A stretch of 64,000 bases of DNA from Hirudo medicinalis (taxonomy: Eukaryota > Annelida > Clitellata > Hirudinida > Hirudinidae): the NCBI GenBank assembly GCA_011800805.1, contig MPNW01000027.1, positions 167,383 to 231,382 of the forward strand, read 5' to 3'. Below are positions 25,501 to 45,700 of this stretch, in pieces. The translations under genes were made by a program, and so were the position numbers. Positions within the stretch are counted from its first letter, which is position 1, and each line of letters begins with the position of its first letter. The notes beneath the pieces are model-generated. The model was given only the letters and a program-made list of their open reading frames with translations. It was not told where the DNA came from and searched no databases.

Positions 25501-25825
25501 ATACTTTGTGTAGTGGCCTAGCTAGGCCGCCATTGGATATTGGGCTTTATTGAAAATTACATGCATCGGTGAGAACGGTGTTTCTCTGAGAATTGCATTT
25601 AACTTAATTCACAGTAAATATCAAAATTTAAACAAACACGAAAAATGTGGACGCAGAATTGGGACTGCGCTCTGATCGAGGTTCCGCCCTATAAGCCGAT
25701 GCTGACCGATGGAAGGTTTGTGCTTCTTCCTCTCCTTTATTTGACGATGAAGCCCTCCATCCTGGTCTCTCTTTGCCTTCTTTTTGAAAAGAAAGTCTGC
25801 TTCTGATGTTTGTTCTGGAAGTCAT
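19511..25825 (-). CDS. long coiled-coil protein, possibly CCDC177/CCDC185-like
   Basis: The solid part is 604 aa from an ATG at 25141: exons 25141-24413, 23555-23523, 22528-22319, 21765-21610, 21382-21312, 20910-20815, 20522-20420, 20357-20248, 19928-19820, 19708-19511, all in phase. Residues 1-~240 are Ser/Asn/His-rich and disordered, closing with AGFRGAVQGLLARIGKK. The rest is Glu/Arg/Lys/Gln-rich coiled coil (DEKIIAIMLQKKKDEEREQ, EEEERKLLEKEEMIKEKE), ending SRAAARVSQLLREEIR and a Ser/Thr tail. Further upstream coding-looking sequence (acceptor at 25435; exon-like ORF with ATG at 25825) would extend the protein. It is in another frame relative to 25141, so it needs either a 1-nt correction near 25,140-25,168 or an unseen intron. 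The DEKIIAIML and W-x-AERE pattern suggests the CCDC177/185 group, but only weakly. Confidence 0.7.
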
Positions 25826-28800
25826 TTGATCAGCCGAGGTCTTCTTATCGTTATCCAGAATCTGATTGGCTGTTACGTGAAATCAACCACGTTGTTTAAG
25901 AATCTAAGATTGCGATTTTAACGACCTACTAATCCAAAGTCCTTGCAATCTTCTAGTTTGGAATTTGTTTCTCTGAGAATACAGCAGTTAAGCAGATCGA
26001 CAAATCTTTCGCAACTTTGTGGACGGATTCTATTGAAAAGTTCGATCACAACTCACATCTGAATGAAACTCTTCACTACATAGAAGCCCAAATCCAAAAC
26101 ATTTGCAATGTTAATTGCCTTCCTAATTTGCCTAGTCACTAATAAAGACCACATCCAATTTTAATTTGCATCCAAATCCGAAAACGTAAAATGACCTTTT
26201 CGACAAGAAACTTTACCGATCATCGCATTTTTAATTAGCACTTTAATAATTTCAGAGCGACTTTTTCATTGAAATATAGAGACCAATGAGACTCTTCTAG
26301 AAAATGTTTCTTTCGAACAGAGTTGGTAACTCCTAAGTTAGTAACTACTTAATCAGGCCGTGGATTCACAGGTCATAACAGGTCCACGAATGCATACGTG
26401 CTTTTGGCTTGTCAATGCTTTCAATAGCTGAGAGGTAAAATCATTGAGTCAGTCGTTAAACTCCGCTATCGACGTTCATCTCTTACAGAAACAGTTATGG
26501 AATTGCTTAAAATTACTTCTTTTGCTTTTAAAATTCGGTATGGAGTATAATTTGCCACAGTAAATCCATCTCTTCGATTGAAGTCATTTCAGTCGTGGGC
26601 GGTTCTAAAAGTGTAGCCTTCCTGTTGATCCCACCCACACAAGCTGTTTAGCGAGAAAAAATAAACATTTGCATATTCAGCTTGTCGCACCTCACCAGCA
26701 AAACTTCGATACTTTATTGTCCTTGGAAAACGTCCTGAATTGAGAGAATTTAAAAAATTTCTTTCGATTATGATAAGTTATTCTTAGGAACCTGCGATTT
26801 ATTGAAGTTTGTGTGTCTGAAATGAAAATATTTGTCTAAGTTCAAATTAGTTCAGGCGGTTATTGTCTTTCAAATGATAGATTCAAGAGCAAATATTCGC
26901 TATAAATGATGTTTGGTCATGAATTGGTGCTACTCATAAACGACCATGTAAAATCTAAGAGAATTCAATCGTGTGATCTAGGAAGGCAACTGATATTCTT
27001 GTGATGAATTATAACTTTTAACTGCAGATAAACAAAGTTATTTCATTCTTAAGAAAAGCTCGGTGCTTCTTTAAATAGCTCTTACTATAGTTTGGTTTAG
27101 ATTATTATTTCCTATTCTTTATTTTAGAGACTTTATTCTGTAATTTGAACTGTTTTGACATTTGCTAACACTTGTTCAAGCTTCTGGCACTGCAAATTTA
27201 ACTTAGTATATTCTTGCAGGTTTTCTTTAATTCAATGCATTTTAATATTTTATTCGCCGATTAATACATTATTTTTCATCTTTAAATTCTAAGGGCCAAT
27301 CACATTAGAGCATGATGGCAAATGACACCATTTTACTGATTCAAATAAAAACAAATTATCTCACGATGGGCACCACGGGATTTCGTCACAAATTATTCGG
27401 GGCGAATCGAGATACTCAAATATATGGGTAGTCGACTGCTAATTGAGGGAAAATGCTAGGTATGTCAGGAGCTATTATTCTGAAACATAAAGAGCAAATA
27501 TAATAAGTACGTTGATTTACAGTTTAAAGAAAACCATTGAAGCTTGTGTGAGTGGAATAGAGCATAGCCGATGTGAAGATTAAATCACCTGATAACGTTA
27601 ATTCCTGTGTTAAAATTGATAAAACTTCTATTTTGAGGAAGACATTTGCAAGCGCAGTACTGACGGAATGTCATGAGATTATTATATGGGGTCATGCTTC
27701 ATTAATCCAGTCTTAGTTAAATGTTGCAGGATATTTGGAAAACATTATAGACGTTTTATTATATATCATTATTAGGGTTAGATAACTTTAATTAAATTAG
27801 TAATTAATGCCTCTCAACTTAACCTAAGTTTAAGTTCGACAGTCCCGAAGACTGCGATTACAATCAATTTTTTTTTAAATTTATTTATGTGACGCTTTCA
27901 CGTAAGCATGATGTGTTTTTCCTGGAATGCAGACTTACCTGACCTCACGAACCACCCAAGTCGTTTCCTCAAGAAACGAATTATTAGCTAATTTATTGGC
28001 TAAGTATTGTTCAAACTTCAATGTTATCTAATTTTAATAGCTTTGAAATTCCTATGTTTATGAAATGTCACTCGTTATAAATGAGACCATCTTGTGTACG
28101 TATTTATTGGACTAAGTGAATAAATGTGCTCAGTTTCGCATTGATTTAAAAACATAACTTAACAACGCAATAGTTTCTATTGATATTTATCACATTTATT
28201 CATAAGTACATGACATTTGCATAAAACAATTGGTTGCAAGTGCTCTTATAGCATGAACTTAAAGTAAATATCTGCTCATTAGATATTCGTGAATGACAAT
28301 CACGAATGCTTGATAAGAATACATCTCTTCAATGTCAACGAGAGTTGAAGAGATATTAAAGTATTTTGAATTTCTAATGAGCTCTCCCAAATGGAATAAG
28401 AATGCGGGCCTAGGGCTAGATGCAGAGATTGATGCATACGGCTGTTATAACTGCACATATGTATAAGTTGGACGGATGTAGAACCAACCTCTTCAATAAA
28501 ATATACGATTGTGACTGCAATTCATACCTATTGTTTAAGAAGACATTGGGATAAACACGAAAAGTTGATATTTACGTTAACCCCCATGTTGAAAATTGAG
28601 ATCACGTCTTGTTATCAGTGTCTTCCATGCTTCAAAATCCGGAGAAAAGGAATTATGGGAGAAGGCAACACAACTCGTGGAGAGGAGGACAATAAAATAA
28701 ATGAACGAAGCTATTCATCAGTTTATGTTTTTTTTTTAGAAACTATTAATCACTCAAGCTGAAAAACTCCGATTGGATTCAATTTAATTCGAATTTATTC

Positions 28801-28844
28801 ACTTTTCTGAACTGTTGTATTAAATGTAATTCATAATCGACATT
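25826..28844. other. long intergenic region, no gene seen
   Basis: AT-rich spacer between the coiled-coil gene and TLK. The plus-strand open frame at 28511-28762 lacks domain or splice support. A 10-bp perfect inverted repeat (atctcttcaa ... ttgaagagat) lies at about 28,323-28,355. No convincing gene or mobile element was seen. Confidence 0.5.
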
Positions 28845-28955
28845 TTAAAGTTTATCTTGTTTTTTGTCTCTAAATTTAGAAATTTCTTCCAGAAACATTT
28901 GTCCGTCGATTGTATCCGCGTGCCGCAGTTTGCCCACATCTTTAACATATGCCAT
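28845..28955 (-). CDS. candidate 36-residue micro-ORF
   Basis: The minus strand reads aaaATGG (good Kozak context) followed by MAYVKDVGKLRHADTID and EEISKFRDKKQDKL, then TAA. The composition is charged and protein-like, with higher GC than its surroundings. I do not recognise it. It could be a true small protein, a remnant first exon, or chance. No donor site follows in frame. Confidence 0.25.
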   Translation of the reverse strand: MAYVKDVGKLRHADTIDGQMFLEEISKFRDKKQDKL

Positions 28956-31149
28956 TTTACATGAAGTTTCCTATCCACAGGAGAGTTTTAAAATATTTCA
29001 TCTTTAATTATTAGTTAGGGACCCAAGAAATTCGTTTTGGACGAAAAACGGACGAAATCGTGAAATCAGCCACATTTGACGAAAAAACGAAATTCGCACT
29101 TTCTGACGAAAAACGGGCGAAAAGTTCGAATTTGAAAAAATGTTCGCCGTCGTGTATAAATCTCGTGTTTTGTATATTTTACAGAGAAGTGTGGTCAATG
29201 TAATCACAGAATCATGATATCGCTCATTTCGTTATTATAAATGTCATTTTAGCCTAACTGAGACGTTTTTGTTTGCATTCTTGTATTAAAAGTTTATGGT
29301 CTAGTTAATGTTGACAACCACGACGCATGTTTGAACCAAAAGTTACTTTACACATTTACAATGAGTAAAAAAATTAAAACTTGTTAATGTACACGATCGC
29401 TCCAGCGAGTTTAAGGATGATATCTACACTGATGGTTCTTTTCTGTAAATATTGTTAGCATTCTGTAGATCATGTCCGTTCATGTGAATTCATTTGCATT
29501 CATTCATGTGCAAAAGTTGCTTTGTGGACAACATATTCCTTGGGTCCCTAGCAATCGTCGTCGACACCACAATAGTTTACTAACGATTGGTCTTGCAATA
29601 AGGTGCTGTCGGACCCCGTGCTGATTTTAAGTGGCTAAAACTCGACGACTGTGTTAAGGTGTGCTTCCAATAAAGTTATTTTAATGAAACTAAGATTAGC
29701 ATTTGAGAATCTTAGTATCATTGATTCCACCGGGAAACAAAATAATGTGAAATCTCATTCAAAAATCAGCACAGTTTATAACTGGACGAACTTTCTGATC
29801 CGTAAGCGTAAACTGATTTTCGAATTTTTAAGGGGCTTCTAATGCAAATTAACTGTTTACGAGACTGTTTGCCGTTGCCAACTTCTGGTATGACCCTCGC
29901 CCCAATGCGGAATTTTATGTACAGTCCAAGAGGCGAAAAGGGTTGGATAACACAACGTACTTTCACGGCACTACAAGTTAAATCTCACAGATCTTGCTCA
30001 GACTGAAACCTAGCTACAATTCCTCTGTTTCTAGCACATTCCAGAGAAAGAAGTCAACCAAATGAAATAAAAACTAAAAAAATATTTATTGTGTCAAGAA
30101 ACAAGAGCCAAGAAATGCAGACTAGCCTACACAGAACATATAACCCCTGACGATCGAACATGCAAGGGGCTCGGTGTGAAACAAATGCAACTTCCAAGCC
30201 ACTATTCATTGCTATTCCCAAAATCACAAATCCCACCAAAGTTTCGGATATGAATTTTGAAAAACACACCTAAAATGACAAGAGATTTCTTTGATTCATT
30301 TATTAACCCTCACGATAAATTAGTTCCTTTCATAATTATAGCAAATAAAACATCCATAACAGACCCTCGTCCATGCATGTCAATGCCTTAGTGGATTGCA
30401 TGGAAGGAATTCATGAAATTGCTCAGCACATGTCCCTCTCCATGGAATGCTGATTGCAACTACTGCTTGATAATAATTACATAGTAACAATATAATAATT
30501 ATGTATTAGCAACAATATATTAGTCAAGAAACCACTAATAAATAATCAAATGAAGTGACAAATGTAATAGCAGCAGTCCAAGTTTTATGGACAATTTGTA
30601 ACAGTGGGTGACAATGAGAACAAGTTGATGCTGAAACAGCCTCTATATACATCAAAATGATATCATCTGACTAATGATTCAAAAGCAGACTTGTTCGACA
30701 TTATGGATTTGTTGTTCATCATGAATATAATTTAAACTCAAGGAGACGTCAAAGGACACGTGGTATAATTGGGACGTGAGGAGCGGAATCCAAGCAAACG
30801 ATCGAACCCCAACCACATTCACAAGCCGAAGCCAAATTACACCAATTGAAATGAGATGTGAATTATCGCATATCGACAGTAACAATAACAGCAACAACAA
30901 CAACGATTTACACTTCACGGAGATGAGCGAGCATTTCATTCAAGGAGAAAAATACTGAATGGTCAGAGATTCACATTCCAGTCTGAGAATTGCCAGCATC
31001 ATCAGCAGGTTTCCTGAAGAATTAAACAAACTTCCTTGCTAAAAAACAACTTATTTTATTTTACAATATAATATGTTTTACCCCTTTAAATAATCAGTTT
31101 TCATCTAAGAAATGCAGCAATTTAATAAGCTTAAAGGGGTCAGTTAAGC
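28956..31149. other. spacer and probable TLK 3' region
   Basis: 29,030-29,130 holds a degenerate repeat of gacgaaaaacgg-type units, similar in character to 62,700-62,800. 30,670-31,149 lies downstream of the TLK stop and may be its 3' UTR; it includes a cag/caa microsatellite near 30,885. Nothing else supports a gene. Confidence 0.4.
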
Positions 31150-38571
<7,422 letters not shown>

Positions 38572-39349
38572 CTAAAAATGACCCCTCAGGCGTTTATAGT
38601 GACGGAGGACCGGGATTATCTCAAAATGTTTTTTTATGGAATTACGGCTAATCCCAAAGCAGCAATCGCCCACTCCCACCGGGTTACGGTTCAATATATG
38701 AAAACTATATATTTCTATTGTATGCCCCTTCACAGGAAGTGGCGAACTAGCCTCGATAATATGGGGTAATATGGGGTATGCGAAAGTGATAAATTCTATA
38801 CAAGTTTATCGGCTATCAACTATTGCAATTTAACAAATTAAAGAATATAGACCTAATTTTGTGTCAGGATAAGTGCAAGTTAAATTGCCAAATCTTCAAA
38901 AGGTGTCAAGAACTCGCTCAAAAATCCTGATTACAATATATTCGTGTTCAGAAGAAACAAATTATTTGAACGTATTTTAAAAATGTTTTAGAATTGTGCG
39001 TTCATCGGAAAATTAAAAGAATATTTGTAATAAAATAATAATAATTTGCTTACTTTAAAAATTGATTAAACGGATTTAAATGATTCATTTCATAATTGTG
39101 CTTTAAGTGGAATAATAATGGAAAATGCTTTTAAATATAGGCAACAACTTTATTTAAAATTTATATTAGGCTTGTTTTACATGCAGACGGCCAAATATGG
39201 GTAAAAATTATTATATCGCTATCGAAGTCGGTGTTCTTATGGAATTATCTTCTTTTTTTATTCAAACTCCTTTTCAATGATCCAACTTTGATTATTGTAC
39301 ATAGTTAATTAATAATTACTACTATCACAAGGGTGAACAAAGATACGAA

Positions 39350-39490
39350 CTTTTCAGGAACGACTTTTGGGGCAGGGGATAGCAACGCCCCCTGAATCCC
39401 GTTGGCTGAAGCAAAAAAAAGTAATTTCCTCAAGTTGTGCTACGGTTACAAACCCGGAAAAAGCTGAAATGACGTCCCTGGGAATTATTA
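39350..39490. repeat. dispersed repeat shared with 14.5 kb
   Basis: It shares the ggaaaaagctgaaatgacgt block and the preceding tcctcaagt and agcaaaaaaaagta blocks with 14,500-14,605, in the same order. The family is unknown. The two copies differ in length between the blocks. Confidence 0.7.
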
Positions 39491-40214
39491 ATAAAGATGT
39501 GCAAAAATAAGCTTAGTATGAACATTTTTATGTTGGAGAAGTTGAACATTATAGCATAAGTTTTATTATAAGTTATTTCATCTGAAATATATCAAAGCAT
39601 GGCTGATGGAATGTTGTTTCATATTTATTTCTTTAGTTAAAATCTACATCAAAGTCATTAGATGCTTTTTTGCAAGTGCCCCGAACAAAAGCTCAAATTC
39701 CATAGTAAGATCAGATATAGGCGCATCAACGCATTATTTGTTCGACATTTGCATCTATTACTAAATAAGGAAAGATGTTAGTTTGAAAATGCTTTACCCA
39801 TAAGAAATGCCGACTGTATTTTCATGTTTTCTATAGACCACTAATTTTGACTATCAAGCGTTTGAAGCGACTACAAATTCATGATATATGGTGATATAAT
39901 ACATTCGAAGAGTCCCAAACAACGTCAAATGACAAAAAATATTATTTACCGAGCAGATAAGCTTTCAATATTTCACTTTACTGATTGAAAGATGAAAAGC
40001 AATGAAAACTAAATTAGAAAGCTACCGTCCGGTCAAAATTAATTAATGATGTTCATTCCTTCAGTCACCCGTTAATGAATCGGCTATTAACTATTGCAAT
40101 TTAACAATTTAAAGAATATAGACGCCTTAGCAATACGTTACTAAATTTTCATAGTTTCTATGAGCTTGAACCAGATATTACCAGATTTTGCTTGTTGAAG
40201 CGTTTCTGTGTTCT

Positions 40215-40295
40215 CCAAGTGCCGCTACTGGTACTCGAACCCGTGCTGCCATCGAGAGATGCGGTCTCAAACATTAGACCATGCGGGAGCACAAC
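40215..40295 (-). repeat. tRNA-like SINE head
   Basis: On the minus strand, gctcccgcatggtctaatgt resembles a tRNA A-box region (compare tggtctagtggt). About 45 nt later acgggttcgagtacc resembles a B box. The arms do not close into a clean cloverleaf and one base disturbs the B box, so this is read as a tRNA-derived SINE or pseudogene rather than a functional tRNA. Confidence 0.5.
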
Positions 40296-42742
40296 GCTCC
40301 TTGCTTTCAATAGCTCTCGAGCTCAGGAAAAGATGAAAGTTGACCTAGGAATGGCTTAGAGAACGACGTGTACAAATTTCAAGTCGTTCACCGTTTGGGA
40401 GTTCTTGGTACAGACACACATACACACGCTCTTTCTGTTTTATACATGTATATATAAATGATATGTAGATGTATTATAGAATCGCCAAGCCAAACCACCC
40501 ATTATGTTAGTAACATACATATTAAATTATCCGCCTCCCAAGTTTAGAGGTACAATAAACAATATCGCAAGTGTCCAACACGGACGAAAATTGCTTCAAT
40601 GGTCATTTATTAGTTGGAAATACAAACCCGTTAAAACTTGCATTCCAATCAACAAACAACTCCATGTCATTCCGTGGGCTTTTCGACCCGACAAATCCAA
40701 TGCAATAATGTATGAACCTGAACTATGGCCACTATTCATTTATATGGGAGGAAAACCATTTTAAAAATAGTTTAAGCTAACTTGACATTAAATTCATCCG
40801 GATGCAAAGACTGAGAAGCAAAAGGTAACACAACCAAATTAGCATGAATGTGAAACAGAATAACGTCCACATTGATATCTACCTAAAACAAAGCCCACTC
40901 AGCTTATAAGCAAAGAAAATCTTAACGTGAAAAAATCAGGCAATGTCAGACTCTTGTGTCGAGCCAATCCTGTTGAGGAGGTACATATCCAACAACATTG
41001 AAGTAGATCAACGTCAGATCGGAGCATGGATTGTAATTCCAGCCTATGTCATCTAAATAGGCTATTCACCACAACAAAAAGTCAATACAGATATAATCTC
41101 ATGGATAAAATAATGGGCATGCAAGTAAATGAGTTAAATGATGACAACCATGTTACTATAGAAACACAACATCGGACGTGTTTCAACGATATCCATATTA
41201 ATGTTGATAGCAGATTAGTTACATAAACTAATGTCCTGATGGGAATTAGCAGCATCAAGAAAAAGATGATTGGGTAAACCCCCAAGAGAACCACAAGACA
41301 TCAACATTTGAACAAGAACTTTTCAGCACTTTGAAGAGAGAAGAATACATTCAGGCCAGTGAAAATACACTCATAATTCCATAAAAATAGACGAGCACTG
41401 AAATCCCTGATCGCAGGAAACTCTTGCTACAGTGAGTGAAGCTTCTGCAGACATGCCAGGATTCCCCATGAGCAAAAATACAACACCATATCACATCGGA
41501 TCAATGTACAGTCATCCAATGGAGAGAGGCAATCAACAAGAAACAACTACACTTCATTCCTAATTCAGATGACATGTGAGAGTATGACGAATCCTGTGAT
41601 TCGATGCTGCTTGTGACTCAGAGGGAGCCAGAAAAGATTTGATGAATCAGTGAGAAAGGATGGCCCAAAGAATGCCCTCCAACATGCATTTGGTAATATG
41701 GCATGAAGTTACTTTTTTGATCTTTGGAGTGAAACATTCATCCCAAAACAATCAGCAGCATATAAAACATGTCTCACTGTAAAAACATTGGAGATTTCCT
41801 GCTGCCTTGCCACTTGGAGCACAAAAGATCAAGAGGAGCAATTCTAAACTCAGAATTAGCAATGGCTTGTGATAAAACACACTTCAATGAGAAACTGACA
41901 CAAACGAGTCTCCAAAACACAAACCGCCGCCTCAAAATGAAAGCGGGCAAAACAGCGGAAACCACGGCCGGATTCGCAGAACACCAGCCACGTCGCGTGA
42001 CACCATCTTGCAGAAGACTGCAAACACCAGATGTTGACTGAAATTAGGCATCGAGTCAAAGCATAAATGTTCAAATGTGCAATAAAAATACTAGTCTGAG
42101 CACCTTCATGATTGTATTAGGGCGCAATGACTCATCTTGCCTACTCCACATTCAAAAGCTTACCAAACCCAAACCACAACCGAACGGCACTCGGTCGACA
42201 TTCACAACGTGTCCCTCAAAGCTCACTTAGGTTCAAATAACAGTTTAACATAACCACCCTTCTCTGCTAATCCAACAGCCATGCAATAACTTTGTAAATG
42301 GCAATTAATTCAGTTTAAAACCAAATGATAATGACACAATAAAGATAATAATACAATCAATAACTGACTGAATAAACTACTTTTGGTAGAAGCTTTTGAT
42401 TTGTATAAATATAAAAATACATCAAAAGTATGAAAATAAAACTTAATAATAAATGTTACAATTATTATTGTATGTATAAATATACTAAACACAATAAGAA
42501 TAATTTTGCCCAGCATAAATTAGATAAAGTAAGCCCCCAAATGATTTAATAAAGATGATAATAATAATAATAATGACAATAATTATAATGATAACAATAA
42601 GCAATTATAATAACCAACCCATGAAAATAAAACATTGCTTTACAAATAGTATTTAACGATCAATTAATCAGAGTAAATAATTAAAATCATCATAAAAACA
42701 AAACTCTCTTCCATCGCTGCAGACGAGAAACGAGACTCGATC

Positions 42743-45700
42743 TCAACACTTCTGCTCCTCCTCCTCATCTGCTTCATCGTTTTGAGAAGCAATGTTTCCA
42801 GAAGGTTCTTGCTCTTCTTGATGCTGCTGAGGCTCTTGAGAATTCTGATGAGGAAGTTGGCAATTTTGTTGCTGGTTGTTATTATAGGCTCCTTTCAACT
42901 GGCTCTGAATCATCATATTTCTTATCCTTGAAACTGCATTCTGCATGTTCAGAAAGTCATGAAAGTTCAGATCGTATTCAGGATATCTCACAGATAGACA
43001 ATAAGTAAGCATTTTGTTTAGGACCATTCACCACTATGAAAAAAAAATGATAGTTGCAAACCCTCGTTGCAAGGAAGTTTCCAAAAATATCCACGGCCAC
43101 TTGCTCTCCTTGGGTTGTAGGGTCCTCAGGAAGCTTGATCAATGCCCCTGTTAACCTTTGGAGCTCCCTAACATTTTTGCCAGCCTTTCCGATGACTCGA
43201 CCGACGAGATGCTTGGGAACCTCGATGCTTGTCTTCAATCTAACTTCATCGTGCCCTGCAAAGCCCTCCATCTTCATCTTCTCAAAAACAAGGAATGCAG
43301 CCTGTTCAAAAATTCATTATACAATTGTCATCCATTATTAAACATTTGCTTATTTTAGTTTTTGCAATTCTAGTTTTGTCTGTGATGCTGTGCAAGCGGT
43401 GCCATATCTGCGATAGTACATTGATGAACTATTAATGAGTTCGTTTTATTAGAGTCATAAATTCCAACAGAACTTCAAGACCAGTGTTCAATTGGAGGGA
43501 AGCTCTCATTAAAGAGGAATGTTTTCAAGCAGCATGAAATCAAATGATAAATTAGTGTATAGACCCTCCAACATGAGTCAGGAGTTCCTTTGATGATGAC
43601 CACCCTCTCCAATGATGCATCTCCCTCTTTTTTTGACTCAATCTGTTGCAGATTTACATAAACAGTAAATCAAAACACATTCACTTGTGAATATTTGAAG
43701 GTAATTAGTTGGATAAATTAAATTTGAACTGAATGAAACAAAGAAAAATGACAAACCAATTTTGAACGGGAACTAACATTGATGAAGGCCATGCTATCCC
43801 TCATCATTTGTTTAATAGTAACACCACCAGTTCCAATGAGAGCCCCCACTGCTGTGTTAGGCACACTTATGTGTAAGGTCTCGTTCTGGATGACCCCGGG
43901 ACCTATCGGGTGATTAAATCGCGGCCCAGGGTGAGGATGGAATGCTCCGGGATGGTGAAGGTGAGGGTGGAGCAAAGGATGAGGTGGATGAGCATAAAAT
44001 CCAGGTCCCTGAAAGAGCACAAACAAAGATGATCTGGTGAAATTAGTAGAAATGCTTTAATAAATCTAACTGTGTTATTCCAAATATACTCTAATCTATA
44101 TGAAAATTTATCTTTCAAATGCTGATATTAATTACTATGTTTTAAGTGTTATTATTAAATGCTAAAATTTTTCAAAATAGAATTTACTCAAAATTACTTA
44201 ATAAAATAAATTGGAGTGCATTCTTACTCACCTCATAGATTCGTCCATTCGGATAGAAGCAGTTCGGTCCTAGCGGTCCATGTGGCATCATTATTCCTCC
44301 ATGCTGCCAACAAATTAATTTAAATAAATAACTTAAGGTGATGTTACCTGCAGAAACAAATATAATAAATAAAAAATCAAAGTCGGAAAGTAAATTCACA
44401 AAAAAACTAACAAAACTCTGAGCTTGATCCTGCTCAATGCACTCTGCCAACTTAGCAGATATGGCAGACTCAGCCTGTGACATGCCTTCCAAAGTTCCCT
44501 TAATGGCTATGACTCGATCTGGGAATAGAGCTGCCATCTCCTGAGCACTTGATAGAACAGAGTTATAAAATAGAACAAAAGTAAAAAAAACATGAAGAAT
44601 AAACTTCTTTCACATTCCCATAGAGCTTAATTATCACATTTTAAAAAAGGAATATATGATTTAAAAAAATTTATTGATTCAAAAGAACATACAAGAAAAA
44701 ATAATAAAAATCTTCCCTGAATACATATAACTATATTAACATCTTCCAAATAAGTTATCAGATCATTAGAAGTTAAAGTTAAACAAATTCTAGAAATAAG
44801 ATATTACAAAAGTCTGAACAAATGTCCTAAAGCTCAATAATAGTAACAATAATAGTTCATTTGTATGGTGCCTTATGCACAGCACCAGAGGCACCTAAAG
44901 AAGAATTACTCTGCAATTCTAGTATTTCCATCAACCTACCAATGAATCCTTACAACTTTTAAACTTTTAAAGTCCACTTGATATCTCACTTGGACACGGC
45001 TATTTTTGTCCCTGTCTCTTCTTTGATTTTCTTGATCATCTTACCCTCTTTTCCAATGATCCTTCCACAGAATCTGTCATTTGCCAGCATCTTCAGAAGC
45101 ACATCACTGGATAGGACACATGATATCATATCATTACATTCGAGCAAAAGATGACTGATGCTGCTATAACATGTTGAACTATATGATGATCAGATATACA
45201 TGCATAACATACAGCTTTATTATTATTAGCAGTACATTTTCTTATTCATAGCTATTTAGACAAATACTTTAGAATTTGAATGTTCAGAATTTAAAATTTT
45301 ATTTTCCAGGCTTTAATTTAATATGTAATAGAAAAAGGACTCTTGAGACAAACTAATGATGATTTAATGTAAGCAAAAAACTAATAATAACAATAATAAT
45401 AATAACAACAACAACAATAATAATAAAAATAGATTAATATCTGCCCCAAAAAATCACTGGCATAATCAACCAAATAACAAACACATGGATATTAAGTCAT
45501 GTCTACAATCAAGAAATAATAAAAATGTTTGCAAACTTTAAAGAAATGTCCAACCCTCTATTATTAGTAGTAGATTCTTGCTGAAGAACCTGAAGAATCT
45601 CTTTGCATGCATTAGTGCAGTTTTCCGGTTGTCCATATATTGAAATCACCTTGTAGTCAAAATTAATCTGTGACCCAACAAATTCTAAGCCAACATCAAT

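Larger units (their letters stand above)
38572..42742. other. intergenic region, TLK 5' side to IGF2BP 3' side
   Basis: The TLK promoter should lie above 38,571. Stretches nearer 42,743 may be a long 3' UTR of the IGF2BP gene, as in other animals. A small plus-strand ORF at 41769-42041 has no domain. Two repeats are listed separately (39.35 and 40.2 kb). Confidence 0.45.

Noticed and set aside
24910..25521. Plus-strand open frames at 24910-25206 and 25261-25521
   Set aside because: They lie opposite the disordered N-terminal exon of the coiled-coil gene. Composition and lack of motifs mark them as shadows.
28320..28356. Hairpin (atctcttcaa ... ttgaagagat) as a terminator or miRNA
   Set aside because: The stem is only 10 bp with no extended pairing. 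It is too short for a pre-miRNA and lies in a gene desert.
40215..40295. Functional tRNA gene
   Set aside because: A and B boxes are recognisable, but the acceptor stem does not pair and the B box has an extra base. A SINE head is more likely.
41769..42041. Plus-strand 90-codon ORF
   Set aside because: No domain and no splice partner, and it sits in a likely 3' UTR region of the opposite gene.
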